From: Methylocaldum sp002005105
GTDB taxonomy: Bacteria > Pseudomonadota > Gammaproteobacteria > Methylococcales > Methylococcaceae
Length of the DNA stretch: 64,000 bases
Assembly (NCBI RefSeq): GCF_051027545.1
Contig: NZ_CP194902.1
Coordinates: 5,146,001 to 5,210,000 of the forward strand
Reading direction: 5' to 3'
In this document: in pieces, positions 27,049 to 34,386 of the stretch
How positions within the stretch are numbered: the stretch's first letter is position 1
Layout: each line of letters opens with the position of its first letter
Translations under genes and position numbers: made by a program
The notes under the pieces: generated by a model
Told to the model about the DNA's origin: nothing
Database searches by the model: none
Seen by the model: only the letters and a program-made list of their open reading frames with translations

Positions 27049-27741
27049 TCAGCGGTCAACTGCCGTTTCTCGGGAATCCATAAGCAAGCTCGGAGATGTC
27101 AAAACAAATACGTCCCGGTGGCCAGCGCTCTTCCCAATAGGTTGGATAGGACTGGTATAGTGGAAGAACTTCCGGTCGTTGATCAACAAAAGTTCTCCAG
27201 GGTATAAGATTTTGTCAAAAACAGGATTACCGGTTTTATTTTTGTACAGATGCGTTTCCCCACCCTGAATATTTCTCCGGTCAATAGAATAGATACAAAC
27301 AAAGTCGGCACCGTCGCTGTGTATACCTTCTGGCGCCGGATTTCCAAAGTTATCCGGGGAGCATGTGGTTCGTATCTGATGAACGCCTATTTCGGTACCA
27401 ATATCGAGACTGCAAAAATCTCTGAATATCGATAGTAGGCTTTTGAACATTCCGAAATTGACGAGCTCCTCATCCAATTCGGAAAATTCTCGTTTTATAC
27501 CGCCGACCAGGGGATTATATTCTTTGGGTTGGAAAAGAAAGCCATGCGGCATTTTAACGATGCCATCCTCAGAAACCTTGAACCGTGATAGCTTTCGAAG
27601 ACGATAGTCACCCTTGATATAAGGGTCGACGGGAAGACTGCTGAAAAACGGCTCAAAAGCCTCCGGATCCATGGCTCTTTCCGCCCGCATGACGAACAGA
27701 AAACCGAATTCGAATCCAGTCGATCCAAATACTTTTTGCAT
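27049..27741 (-). CDS. 2-oxoglutarate/Fe(II)-dependent dioxygenase
   Basis: A 230-residue protein of the 2OG-Fe_Oxy_2 type (amino-acid hydroxylases related to BsmA/IDO). The facial triad is readable: PEGIHSDGADFV gives His141 and Asp143, and NDRKFFHYTSPI gives the distal His194, with GHRDVFVL supplying the arginine expected to bind 2-oxoglutarate. QGGETHLY between them is also typical. The family hydroxylates free amino acids such as isoleucine or leucine, or tailors natural products; the substrate here is unknown. Base composition is visibly more AT-rich than the surrounding genes and the flanks are repeats or AT-rich spacer, which suggests later acquisition. Confidence 0.8.
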   Translation of the reverse strand: MQKVFGSTGFEFGFLFVMRAERAMDPEAFEPFFSSLPVDPYIKGDYRLRKLSRFKVSEDGIVKMPHGFLFQPKEYNPLVGGIKREFSELDEELVNFGMFKSLLSIFRDFCSLDIGTEIGVHQIRTTCSPDNFGNPAPEGIHSDGADFVCIYSIDRRNIQGGETHLYKNKTGNPVFDKILYPGELLLINDRKFFHYTSPIQPIGKSAGHRDVFVLTSPSLLMDSRETAVDR

Positions 27742-28189
27742 AGGGCACGCTCTCCCTAAAAAAGGTGGCCTCCCACTATTCTCTTGAATTCCTGATACCG
27801 TTTGTCGTCGTAGAACAGTTCTGCGTGCCTAGTACTTTATAACATGGCATAAGATCGCCAGTTTATGTGTTTATCGGCACGATAAGAGCGTGAGATACTT
27901 TCATGCGAATATCGTAACCATAATGTTACGCGTTCGGACGTATATCCGATAACAGATTACGCGCCTGATTTTATAAACTTCGACCCATAAACTCGGCAGA
28001 AGTTTCAGATTACCCGGACTACTGCAAGAAATACCGGCTGCCGTGAATATGTGCCAGGATGCGTATTCGATCAGCGCCATTTCAATATTCTTCCGGCAAT
28101 TTAGCGGCATCATGTCTTGTGCGCTTTCTGATTTTCCAATCGCAGTATGTAGAGGATCGGCTGAACCTGCGAACCCCATCGATCGCAAA
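27742..28189. other. AT-rich intergenic region
   Basis: 448 bases, clearly richer in A and T than the window average. A 95-codon minus-strand frame at 27901-28188 lacks a ribosome site and shows no family pattern, so it is not called. The region looks like part of the same foreign segment as the dioxygenase gene. Confidence 0.4.
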
Positions 28190-28609
28190 CTAATACCGAC
28201 AGCGAAGATAGACCCGAAGCATCCGGAAGGACTCGGCGTCCATGCCGTCGCGGCACACCGTAACGGCGTGTGTCTTCGTTTCGGTTTTAATGTGCAAAAT
28301 GACTATCCACGTGGTGACGATGCTGCTGTCCAGCACGGTTCCGGATTGCATACCGGACCGCAGGAAGATCTCGCATTCGCCTCCCGGTTTGAGGACCAGT
28401 TCCCTGACGGCCGGATTCAATGAATATTCCCTACGACAAAGGAACAAACTGAACAACACGGCGCCGAGCAGCCCCAGCCTCGTCCACGCCGGCAGCGGGT
28501 TGGCCAGGGACGCAAACGCCGCCAATGCGTGAACCGCTGTCACGGCGACGGCCAGGCTGCGGGACGGATTAAGAAGAAGACGGAGAGGCGGAACGGATTT
28601 TGAGGACAA
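28190..28609 (-). CDS. ygfX: YgfX (CptA-like) membrane protein
   Basis: A 139-residue protein with two closely spaced hydrophobic helices (about residues 17-37 and 42-58), then a cytoplasmic beta-rich domain (SLNPAVRELVLKPGGECEIFLRSG ... VILHIKTETKTHAVTVCRDGMD). This plus its position just after sdhE is diagnostic of YgfX/CptA, a protein described in E. coli as an inhibitor of cytoskeletal proteins and as the partner of SdhE (CptB); its role outside E. coli is uncertain. The frame overlaps the end of sdhE by 41 bases, suggesting translational coupling, though a later start would reduce the overlap. Last gene of the sdh operon. Confidence 0.8.
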   Translation of the reverse strand: MSSKSVPPLRLLLNPSRSLAVAVTAVHALAAFASLANPLPAWTRLGLLGAVLFSLFLCRREYSLNPAVRELVLKPGGECEIFLRSGMQSGTVLDSSIVTTWIVILHIKTETKTHAVTVCRDGMDAESFRMLRVYLRCRY

Positions 28610-28814
28610 GCTCGGCCAGCGATGAATCTATGGGGACGCAGTCGGTATAAAGATAGCGCCAAAGCCTTTCGTCCGGTTCATCGAGAAGCCGGATGAAGGT
28701 CGATTTTTCCGTTTCCGGCGCTTGATCGTAAGCACTATCCAGGTAGCGCTGCAACAGCAGATCGAGTTCCCGCATGCCGCGGCGGCAGCGCCATCGGAGC
28801 TGGGCCGCTTTCAT
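28569..28814 (-). CDS. sdhE: SdhE, FAD assembly factor of succinate dehydrogenase
   Basis: An 81-residue homologue of SdhE/SDHAF2, which helps attach FAD covalently to SdhA. The family signature is clear: WRCRRGMRELDLLLQRYL near the N-terminus (RGMRE contacts the flavoprotein), then a five-helix bundle with FIRLLDEPDERLWRYL. The start at 28814 matches the family length but has no ribosome site; an ATG at 28853, with CAGGAG six bases ahead, would add 13 residues encoded by the palindrome that separates sdhE from sdhB. The gene overlaps ygfX and belongs to the sdh transcript. Confidence 0.9.
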   Translation of the reverse strand: MKAAQLRWRCRRGMRELDLLLQRYLDSAYDQAPETEKSTFIRLLDEPDERLWRYLYTDCVPIDSSLAELVLKIRSASPSSS

Positions 28815-28820
28815 CGGCTC

Positions 28821-28944
28821 AGAGAGGGTGAACAGAACTACTGCGCGGCCCATATTCGCTCCTGCGATGCTCAACGTACCCCCTGTACGCCTGCGCTTCT
28901 CGTAGCGAATATGGGCCGCTCGCCACGTTTTTTTCACCCTCTCT
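28821..28944. repeat. 124-bp nested palindrome between sdhB and sdhE
   Basis: Outer arms AGAGAGGGTGAA (28821-28832) and its exact complement (28933-28944); inner arms GCGGCCCATATTCGCT (28845-28860) and its exact complement (28904-28919). The outer right arm reaches the sdhB stop codon. The inner arm supplies a potential start codon and ribosome site for sdhE on the minus strand. It looks like a small inserted element, or a hairpin that modulates expression of the downstream genes. Confidence 0.7.
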
Positions 28945-29726
28945 CAACGCTGCCGCTCGATCAAGAGCTTCTTGATTTCGGCGATGGCCTTGGCCGGGTT
29001 CAGATTTTTCGGACAGACATGCGTGCAGTTCATGATGGTGTGGCAACGGTACAGCTTGAACGGATCTTCCAGTTCGTCCAGCCGCTCGCCGGTGTTCTCG
29101 TCCCGGCTGTCCACGATCCACCGATAGGCTTGCAGCAGAACCGCAGGCCCCAGGTAGCGTTCGCTGTTCCACCAGTAACTGGGACAAGCCGTCGAGCAGC
29201 ATGCGCACAATATGCACTCGTAATAGCCTGTGAGCCGGTTTCGCTCCTCCTTGCTCTGAAGACGCTCCCGATCGGCCGGCGGCGGCGTTTGAGTCTGAAT
29301 CCACGGCCGAATCGAGGCATATTGGGCGAAAAAGTGGGTTTGATCGGGCACCAGATCCTTGATCACCGGCTGATGCGGCAGAGGGTAAATTCTTATCACC
29401 TCTCGGCAATCGGCGATCGCCATGGTGCAAGCCAGGGTGTTGTGTCCGTCGATGTTCATGGCGCACGAACCGCACACGCCTTCCCGGCAGGAGCGGCGGA
29501 ACGCCAGCGTGCTGTCGATCTCGTTCTTGATCTTGATGATGGCGTCGAGCACCATCGGCCCGCAGCGATCCAGATCGACCTCGAAAACGTCGAGGCGCGG
29601 ATTTTCTCCGGACTCGGGATCGTAGCGGTAGATTTCGAATCGCCTGACATTGGTGGCGCCCTCGGGCGCCGAATATACCTTGCCGGGTTTGACCGTAGAA
29701 TTCTTGGGTAGTGAAAAAAGCCCCAT
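28944..29726 (-). CDS. sdhB: Succinate dehydrogenase iron-sulfur subunit
   Basis: A 260-residue subunit carrying three iron-sulfur clusters that pass electrons from SdhA to quinone in the inner membrane. The 2Fe-2S ligands are in CREGVCGSCAMN (about residues 80-91). The 4Fe-4S and 3Fe-4S ligands are in CILCACCSTACPSYWWN and CHTIMNCTHVCPKNLNP. The N-terminal 25 residues include a longer lead than E. coli SdhB. It follows sdhA by 10 bases. The quinone-site residues (Pro and Trp after the third cluster region, in SYWWN) are retained. Confidence 0.96.
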   Translation of the reverse strand: MGLFSLPKNSTVKPGKVYSAPEGATNVRRFEIYRYDPESGENPRLDVFEVDLDRCGPMVLDAIIKIKNEIDSTLAFRRSCREGVCGSCAMNIDGHNTLACTMAIADCREVIRIYPLPHQPVIKDLVPDQTHFFAQYASIRPWIQTQTPPPADRERLQSKEERNRLTGYYECILCACCSTACPSYWWNSERYLGPAVLLQAYRWIVDSRDENTGERLDELEDPFKLYRCHTIMNCTHVCPKNLNPAKAIAEIKKLLIERQR

Positions 29727-29736
29727 AACCTTTACT

Positions 29737-31524
29737 CTAGTACACCCGCTTTTGCGGCTGAATGACTTCGACCTCGTCGGTCAGGGTGTACAGGTGGACC
29801 GGACGATAATCGATACGGACATTGTGACGCTCATCGAGCCACAGCAGCGAGTGTTTCAGCCAGTTTTCGTCGTCCCGTTCGGGAAAGTCCTCACGGGTAT
29901 GCCCTCCCCGGCTCTCTTCGCGGTTGAGCGCTCCGGCGATGGTCACCATGGCCTGGGCGAGAAGATTCTCGAGCTCCAGGGTTTCGACCAGATCGGTATT
30001 CCAAATGAGCGAACGATCCGAAACGCGCACATCCTGAAAGGAGTCCATGACGCCTTTCAACTGGTCGACGCCTTCCTGCAGCACCTCGCCCGTCCGGAAT
30101 ACGCCCGCATGGCTCTGCATGCTCCTCTGCATCGCCAGGCGGATGTCCGCGGTTTTCCGCGAGCCCTTGGCGTAGCGCAGCCGGTCGAAGCGGGCCAGCG
30201 CCGGATCGTAAGCATCCGGCGGAAGCGGTTTGTGGAGCCGCTTGGGCTGGATCAGCTCGGCACAACGCAATGCCGCCGCCCGCCCGAACACGACCAGATC
30301 CAGCAGGGAATTGGACCCGAGCCGGTTCGCCCCGTGCACGGACACGCAAGCCGCCTCGCCGATCGCCATCAAGCCGGGCACCGGCGTCTCGGGGTTGCCG
30401 TCCTTCAGCGTGACCACTTCACACTTGTAATTGGTGGGAATGCCGCCCATGTTGTAATGGACGGTCGGAATGACCGGAATCGGCGCCTTCGTAACATCCA
30501 CGCCGGCGAAGATCATGACGGTCTGGCTGATGCCGGGCAGCCTTTCTTCGACTACCGCAGGATCGACATGTTCAAGATGCAGGTAGATGTGATCCTTGTC
30601 CGGCCCGACACCCCGCCCCTCCAGGATTTCCCGTGTCATGGCGCGGCTCACCACGTCGCGCGAGGCCAGGTCCTTGGCGTGGGGCGCGTAGCGCTCCATG
30701 AAACGCTCGCCTTCGGAATTGGTGAGATAACCGCCCTCGCCTCTCACGCCTTCGGTGACCAGGCAGCCGGCTCCGTAGATCCCGGTGGGATGGAACTGCA
30801 CGAATTCCATGTCCTGGAGCGGCAATCCGGCTCGCAGGACCATGGCGTTGCCGTCTCCGGTCGTGGTGTGCGAGGACGTGCAGGAGAAGTAGCAACGCCC
30901 GTAACCGCCGGTTGCGAGGATCGTCATGTGCGAGCGGAACAGGTGCAAGGTTCCGTCATCCAGGCGCCATGCGAGCACCCCGCGGCATTCGCCCTCGTCC
31001 ATGATGAGATCCAGAGTGACGTATTCGGTGAAGAACTCCACCTTGTGCCTGAGCGATTGCTGGTAGAGCGTATGGAGAATGGCGTGGCCGGTAAAGTCCG
31101 CCGCCGCGCAGGTGCGCTGGGCGGAGCCCTTCCCGAAATGGGTGGTCATGCCGCCGAAAGCGCGCTGATAAATCTTGCCGTTCTCGGTACGCGAAAAAGG
31201 GACGCCGTAATGCTCCAACTCGATGACGGCGGGAATCGCCTCGCGGCACATGTATTCGATCGCGTCCTGATCGCCTAGCCAGTCGGACCCCTTCACCGTG
31301 TCGTACATATGCCAGCGCCAATCGTCCTCGCCCATATTGCCCAATGCGGCGCTGATACCGCCCTGAGCCGCCACGGTGTGGCTGCGTGTCGGAAAGACCT
31401 TGGTAAGGCACGCCGTTTTCAGACCTTTTTCGCCCAGTCCCAGCGCCGCGCGCAAACCCGCGCCGCCGGCTCCGACAACCACGGCGTCATAGGTATGGCG
31501 AATGATCTCGTAGGCCTTGGTCAT
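29737..31524 (-). CDS. sdhA: Succinate dehydrogenase flavoprotein subunit
   Basis: The 595-residue catalytic subunit oxidising succinate to fumarate in the TCA cycle. The start at 31524 lies one base after the sdhD stop, indicating tight coupling. The FAD-binding fold opens with DAVVVGAGGAGLRAALG, followed by TRSHTVAAQGGISAALGN, whose His carries the covalent flavin. HPTGIYGAGCLVTEG and the RxxGxDxxxR-like active-site segment (EESRGGHTREDFP) are present. Length and C-terminus are as in E. coli SdhA. Both a flavinylation factor (SdhE) and an SDHAF4-like protein are encoded on the same transcript. Confidence 0.97.
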   Translation of the reverse strand: MTKAYEIIRHTYDAVVVGAGGAGLRAALGLGEKGLKTACLTKVFPTRSHTVAAQGGISAALGNMGEDDWRWHMYDTVKGSDWLGDQDAIEYMCREAIPAVIELEHYGVPFSRTENGKIYQRAFGGMTTHFGKGSAQRTCAAADFTGHAILHTLYQQSLRHKVEFFTEYVTLDLIMDEGECRGVLAWRLDDGTLHLFRSHMTILATGGYGRCYFSCTSSHTTTGDGNAMVLRAGLPLQDMEFVQFHPTGIYGAGCLVTEGVRGEGGYLTNSEGERFMERYAPHAKDLASRDVVSRAMTREILEGRGVGPDKDHIYLHLEHVDPAVVEERLPGISQTVMIFAGVDVTKAPIPVIPTVHYNMGGIPTNYKCEVVTLKDGNPETPVPGLMAIGEAACVSVHGANRLGSNSLLDLVVFGRAAALRCAELIQPKRLHKPLPPDAYDPALARFDRLRYAKGSRKTADIRLAMQRSMQSHAGVFRTGEVLQEGVDQLKGVMDSFQDVRVSDRSLIWNTDLVETLELENLLAQAMVTIAGALNREESRGGHTREDFPERDDENWLKHSLLWLDERHNVRIDYRPVHLYTLTDEVEVIQPQKRVY

Positions 31525-31525
31525 G

Positions 31526-31906
31526 CTACCCCATGAATACGACGCGCAGCGTTGCATAGAGCGACGCCAACGCCAGAAAGGAAAAAACCAGCTTCATGCC
31601 CAGAATGCTGAGCATTTTCAGCCATTCGGTATGAATGTAATCCTCCATCACCACCTGCAACCCCAGCGTGGCGTGATAGAAGACCAGAATGATGAAAGAC
31701 AACAGGAAGATACTGTTCCAAGGCGTCGCTATCCACCGAACGACTTGCTCGTAATCGGCATGAGGCAGCGAAACGACTACGGGCGCAAGCCAAAATATCA
31801 GAGGAATCAGCGCAATAGAGGTCACCCGCTGCCGCCACCATTCATGAGTTCCCTGTTTGGCCGAGCCGAGTCCCCGGGCACGGGCAAGCGGTGATCGATA
31901 GTTCAT
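31526..31906 (-). CDS. sdhD: Succinate dehydrogenase membrane anchor subunit D
   Basis: A 126-residue hydrophobic subunit with three helices (about residues 28-48, 62-85 and 97-122). The motif RVTSIALIPLIFWLA opens the first helix, and FYHATLGLQVVMEDYIH in the second contains the His and Asp-Tyr residues near heme b and the quinone site. Its stop codon is one base from the sdhA start and its start is 20 bases after sdhC. Sequence similarity among SdhD proteins is low, so the assignment rests on this motif and operon position. Confidence 0.93.
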   Translation of the reverse strand: MNYRSPLARARGLGSAKQGTHEWWRQRVTSIALIPLIFWLAPVVVSLPHADYEQVVRWIATPWNSIFLLSFIILVFYHATLGLQVVMEDYIHTEWLKMLSILGMKLVFSFLALASLYATLRVVFMG

Positions 31907-31926
31907 GGGCCCTTAGAAAATCGTGA

Positions 31927-32295
31927 TCATGTGAGTAGGAATAACCCCAGGGTCAGCAACACCGCAGCGACCAACTCCAAATAAGCATACCGATCCAAAG
32001 TGTCACGATCGAAACCGTGCCCGGTGTCCCAGATTAGATGTCTGACGCCATGGGAAAAATGAAAGAACAAAGAAAAAAGCCAGGCCCACAACAGTAATTG
32101 CCCCGGCAACGAGCGCAGAACGGCTTGTATCCAGGCGAACTGAGCCTCTCCCTCGGCGACGGCCATCAGGCACACTGCCCAAAAAACCAGGCCGACGCTT
32201 AATAACACTCCGGTTATTCGATGCGTGATCGACAAGACCGCGGTCAGCGGCAAGCGGTAAATCTGAAGATGGGGCGACAGCGGACGCTCACTCAT
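31927..32295 (-). CDS. sdhC: Succinate dehydrogenase cytochrome b556 subunit
   Basis: A 122-residue membrane subunit that binds heme b and ubiquinone. RPLSPHLQIYRLPLTAVLSITHRITG is the standard N-terminal signature (SPHLxIY plus SITHRxTG), and FFHFSHGVRHLIWD contains the heme-ligand His. Three transmembrane helices are visible. The ATG at 32295 gives the usual MSERPLSPHL start; an in-frame GTG at 32310 would add five residues. First of the four structural sdh genes, preceded by the small SDHAF4-like gene. Confidence 0.95.
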   Translation of the reverse strand: MSERPLSPHLQIYRLPLTAVLSITHRITGVLLSVGLVFWAVCLMAVAEGEAQFAWIQAVLRSLPGQLLLWAWLFSLFFHFSHGVRHLIWDTGHGFDRDTLDRYAYLELVAAVLLTLGLFLLT

Positions 32296-32392
32296 AACTT
32301 GGCGAAACACCTAAGGTCTTGTTCCTGGCTGCGATGGCAAACCTGCGCCCAGCAATCTTTGCCGGACGCGCCGAGAACCGCGTGCATGGAAA

Positions 32393-32551
32393 CTAAAAAT
32401 CGATACACCGTCCGTCCTTTTCCCAATCTCCGTAGCGGGTAGGCTCTGGGCGCTCTGCGTCCTTGCGCGGAGCAGCTTGCGATTCGGATTTTGTCGCTTG
32501 CCCATTCTCCAATTCTTGATCGCTGTTTGAGGACTTGAGTTCCTCAGTCAT
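32393..32551 (-). CDS. SDHAF4/DUF1674-like small assembly protein
   Basis: A 52-residue frame, ATG at 32551 to TAG at 32395-32393, with a strong ribosome site (GGAGGAG) ahead. The protein is hydrophilic and disordered until its end, where PEPTRYGDWEKDGRCIDF matches the invariant C-terminus of DUF1674, the family of mitochondrial SDHAF4/Sdh8. SDHAF4 binds flavinylated SdhA, protects it from auto-oxidation and aids joining with SdhB. It lies 97 bases upstream of sdhC on the same strand, so the operon encodes assembly factors at both ends. The gene is short enough to be missed by length cut-offs. The function is inferred from the eukaryotic homologue. Confidence 0.85.
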   Translation of the reverse strand: MTEELKSSNSDQELENGQATKSESQAAPRKDAERPEPTRYGDWEKDGRCIDF

Positions 32552-32824
32552 GACACAACTCCTCCGAAGCCTGTTTTATGGCTTTTATACCTTGGCAGGG
32601 AAGTGATCACAAGCCGTTCGCGACACTCTTCGCGGCTGGCGTCCGAAAATATTATCAGTAAGGAATCTTTCGCGAGAGGTTTTGTCGAACTTTTACAAAC
32701 TTTCGACCGGTGGAATAAATACGGTCGAAGAAAGGTACATATTTCGTCAATACGTATATGTACGCAACGTTATGAGCCAGTCAGGGCAGATGCTTTGTCG
32801 ATGGCGAATATTTGGAGAAATGTC

Positions 32825-33016
32825 ATGAACTGGGATCAAGTCAAAGGAAACTGGAAACAAGTCAAAGGCACGATTAAAGCTCAATGGGGTCGGTTGACCG
32901 ACGATGAGCTCGACGAGATTAATGGCGAAAGAGAAAAACTGATAGGCAAGATTCAGGAAAGATACGGGATAGCCCGTGAAGAAGCGGAAAGGCAAGTAGA
33001 AGGTATGAAGATGTAA
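32825..33016 (+). CDS. CsbD-family stress protein
   Basis: A 63-residue protein of the CsbD family, small acidic or amphipathic proteins induced by general stress. MNWDQVKGNWKQVKGTIKAQWG is the typical opening and LIGKIQERYGIAREEAERQV the typical closing helix. The start at 32825 follows GGAGAAATGTC. The molecular role is unknown in all organisms. It opens a run of stress-type genes on the plus strand reaching 40.5 kb, though the gaps suggest several transcripts. The longer upstream in-frame extension is not used because the family begins at this methionine. Confidence 0.88.
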   Translation: MNWDQVKGNWKQVKGTIKAQWGRLTDDELDEINGEREKLIGKIQERYGIAREEAERQVEGMKM

Positions 33017-33028
33017 ATCGAATACTTG

Positions 33029-33099
33029 GCTAGCTGACGGTAACGCCGTTTTTCCACGCTCCCCGAGCGCCACCAATCAGGGATGCACCGTCAGCTAGC
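33029..33099. repeat. Inverted repeat after csbD
   Basis: GCTAGCTGACGGT (33029-33041) and its exact complement (33087-33099) enclose 45 bases, including a small GACGG...CCGTTTTT hairpin (33036-33053) that could stop transcription after csbD. Confidence 0.5.
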
Positions 33100-33247
33100 G
33101 CGTCGACTACTTGAATAGAATAAGTGGGGCATTGCCGCTTTTAAGGTAGTTACCTTTTGCTGATAAATTGAAGATATAACTCAAGCCATTTCGGTATCTT
33201 CTTGCGTCAATATATTCTAATCACGCAATTTTCATAAGGAGATTGAC

Positions 33248-33766
33248 ATGGAAAAAGCCGTATTTTGTGTCGCCAAGACGAGAGAACAAGCCGAGTTGAT
33301 TATCGATCGTTTGAGGTCCTCGGGATTTTCAAACAACGATATCTCCGTCCTTTTTCCCGATAAGTCCACGACCAAAGATTTCGCCCACGAGCAGCACACC
33401 AAGGCGCCGGAGGGAGCTACCGCCGGAGGAGTCGCAGGCATGGGCGTGGGTGCCGTGCTCGGTTGGCTTGCAGAAATCGGCACTATTGCAATACCTGGTG
33501 TCGGCCCCTTTATCGCTGCCGGACCTATCGCGGCGGCACTGACTGGCGCAGCTATCGGCGGAGCAACCGGAGGAATCATCGGAGCTCTGGTCGGCATGGG
33601 AATTCCGGAGTACGAAGCCAAACGTTACGAGGGCAAGATCAAGAGCGGGAACATTCTGATTTCCGTGCATACCACTGACAGCCACCAAAGGTCCAAAGCC
33701 AAAGAGATTTTCGAACAGGCTAATGCGGAAGACATCGCAGTGAGCGGAGAAGCGAGCGTCACCTAA
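33248..33766 (+). CDS. Glycine-rich YflT/GSP17M-like stress protein
   Basis: A 172-residue protein. The N-terminal part (KAVFCVAKTREQAELIIDRLRSSGFSNNDISVLFPD) matches the YflT / general stress protein 17M type fold that often begins such proteins. A glycine-alanine-rich hydrophobic middle (about residues 60-120, AGGVAGMGVGAVLGWL ... GAAIGGATGGIIGALVGMG) can form a helical hairpin in a membrane. The last 50 residues (YEGKIKSGNILISVHT ... AKEIFEQANAEDIAVSGE) complete a ferredoxin-like half. Proteins of this kind are frequent in stress loci of proteobacteria and cyanobacteria; activity unknown. The ribosome site is AAGGAG at about 33235-33240. Confidence 0.7.
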   Translation: MEKAVFCVAKTREQAELIIDRLRSSGFSNNDISVLFPDKSTTKDFAHEQHTKAPEGATAGGVAGMGVGAVLGWLAEIGTIAIPGVGPFIAAGPIAAALTGAAIGGATGGIIGALVGMGIPEYEAKRYEGKIKSGNILISVHTTDSHQRSKAKEIFEQANAEDIAVSGEASVT

Positions 33767-33809
33767 CCAGCGGACAACTTCGCTTCGGAGCAAACATCAG
33801 GAGACGTAT

Positions 33810-34250
33810 ATGCCATGGGACGAATCCAAACTTAATACCCTATTGCGAGACGAAATATCCGCCGTCGAAACCTATCAACAGGCTCTGGATAAATTGCGCA
33901 ATGAGCCGCAGGTTGGAGAAGTGCAGCAGATTTCTTCGATTTGCGAAGATCATCGAGACTCCGCCAACAAGCTCAGGGAGCGGATCATTCAGTCCGGAGG
34001 CAAACCCACGGAGGACTCCGGAGCCTGGGGAACCTGGTCCAAAATGGTCATGGGCGGCGCCAAATTATTGGGTGATAAGGCGGCTCTCACCGCCCTCCGC
34101 CAAGGAGAGGAAAACGGTATTCAGGATTATCAGGAAGCCCTGCTGGATGCGGATATTCCGGCCGATGTCCGAAACTTGATTCAAACCACGCTGTTGCCGA
34201 GACAACAGCAACACCTCAACGTTCTGAACAGGCTCATCGGGACCACCTGA
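33810..34250 (+). CDS. Ferritin-like four-helix protein (DUF2383 type)
   Basis: A 146-residue all-helical protein. LLRDEISAVETYQQAL (first helix) and ICEDHRDSANKLRERI (second) carry the Glu/Asp-x-x-His pattern of ferritin-like bundles; the later helices (RQGEENGIQDYQEALLD and TTLLPRQQQHLNVLN) provide the remaining Glu and His. This matches the DUF2383/PA2169-like group, thought to be stress-related; metal binding is plausible but unproven. The start at 33810 follows CAGGAG. It lies 43 bases after the YflT-like gene, so the two may be co-transcribed. A second protein of similar fold is at 37060-37509. Confidence 0.75.
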   Translation: MPWDESKLNTLLRDEISAVETYQQALDKLRNEPQVGEVQQISSICEDHRDSANKLRERIIQSGGKPTEDSGAWGTWSKMVMGGAKLLGDKAALTALRQGEENGIQDYQEALLDADIPADVRNLIQTTLLPRQQQHLNVLNRLIGTT

Positions 34251-34386
34251 TCCTGTTGCGGCGCGGCCGCAGAGAGCCGATAGAGAGGGAATCTCGCTGC
34301 GGCGCTCTGTCCACCGCGCCTCGTTTGTTTCGGCGATTTATACCGATCTTCGAGTCGGTGCCCGGCTGGAATGAGAGGACGTTTCC

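Noticed and set aside
27901..28188. 95-codon minus-strand frame in the AT-rich island
   Set aside because: No ribosome site, no recognisable pattern, and it lies in a region of biased composition where chance openings are likely.
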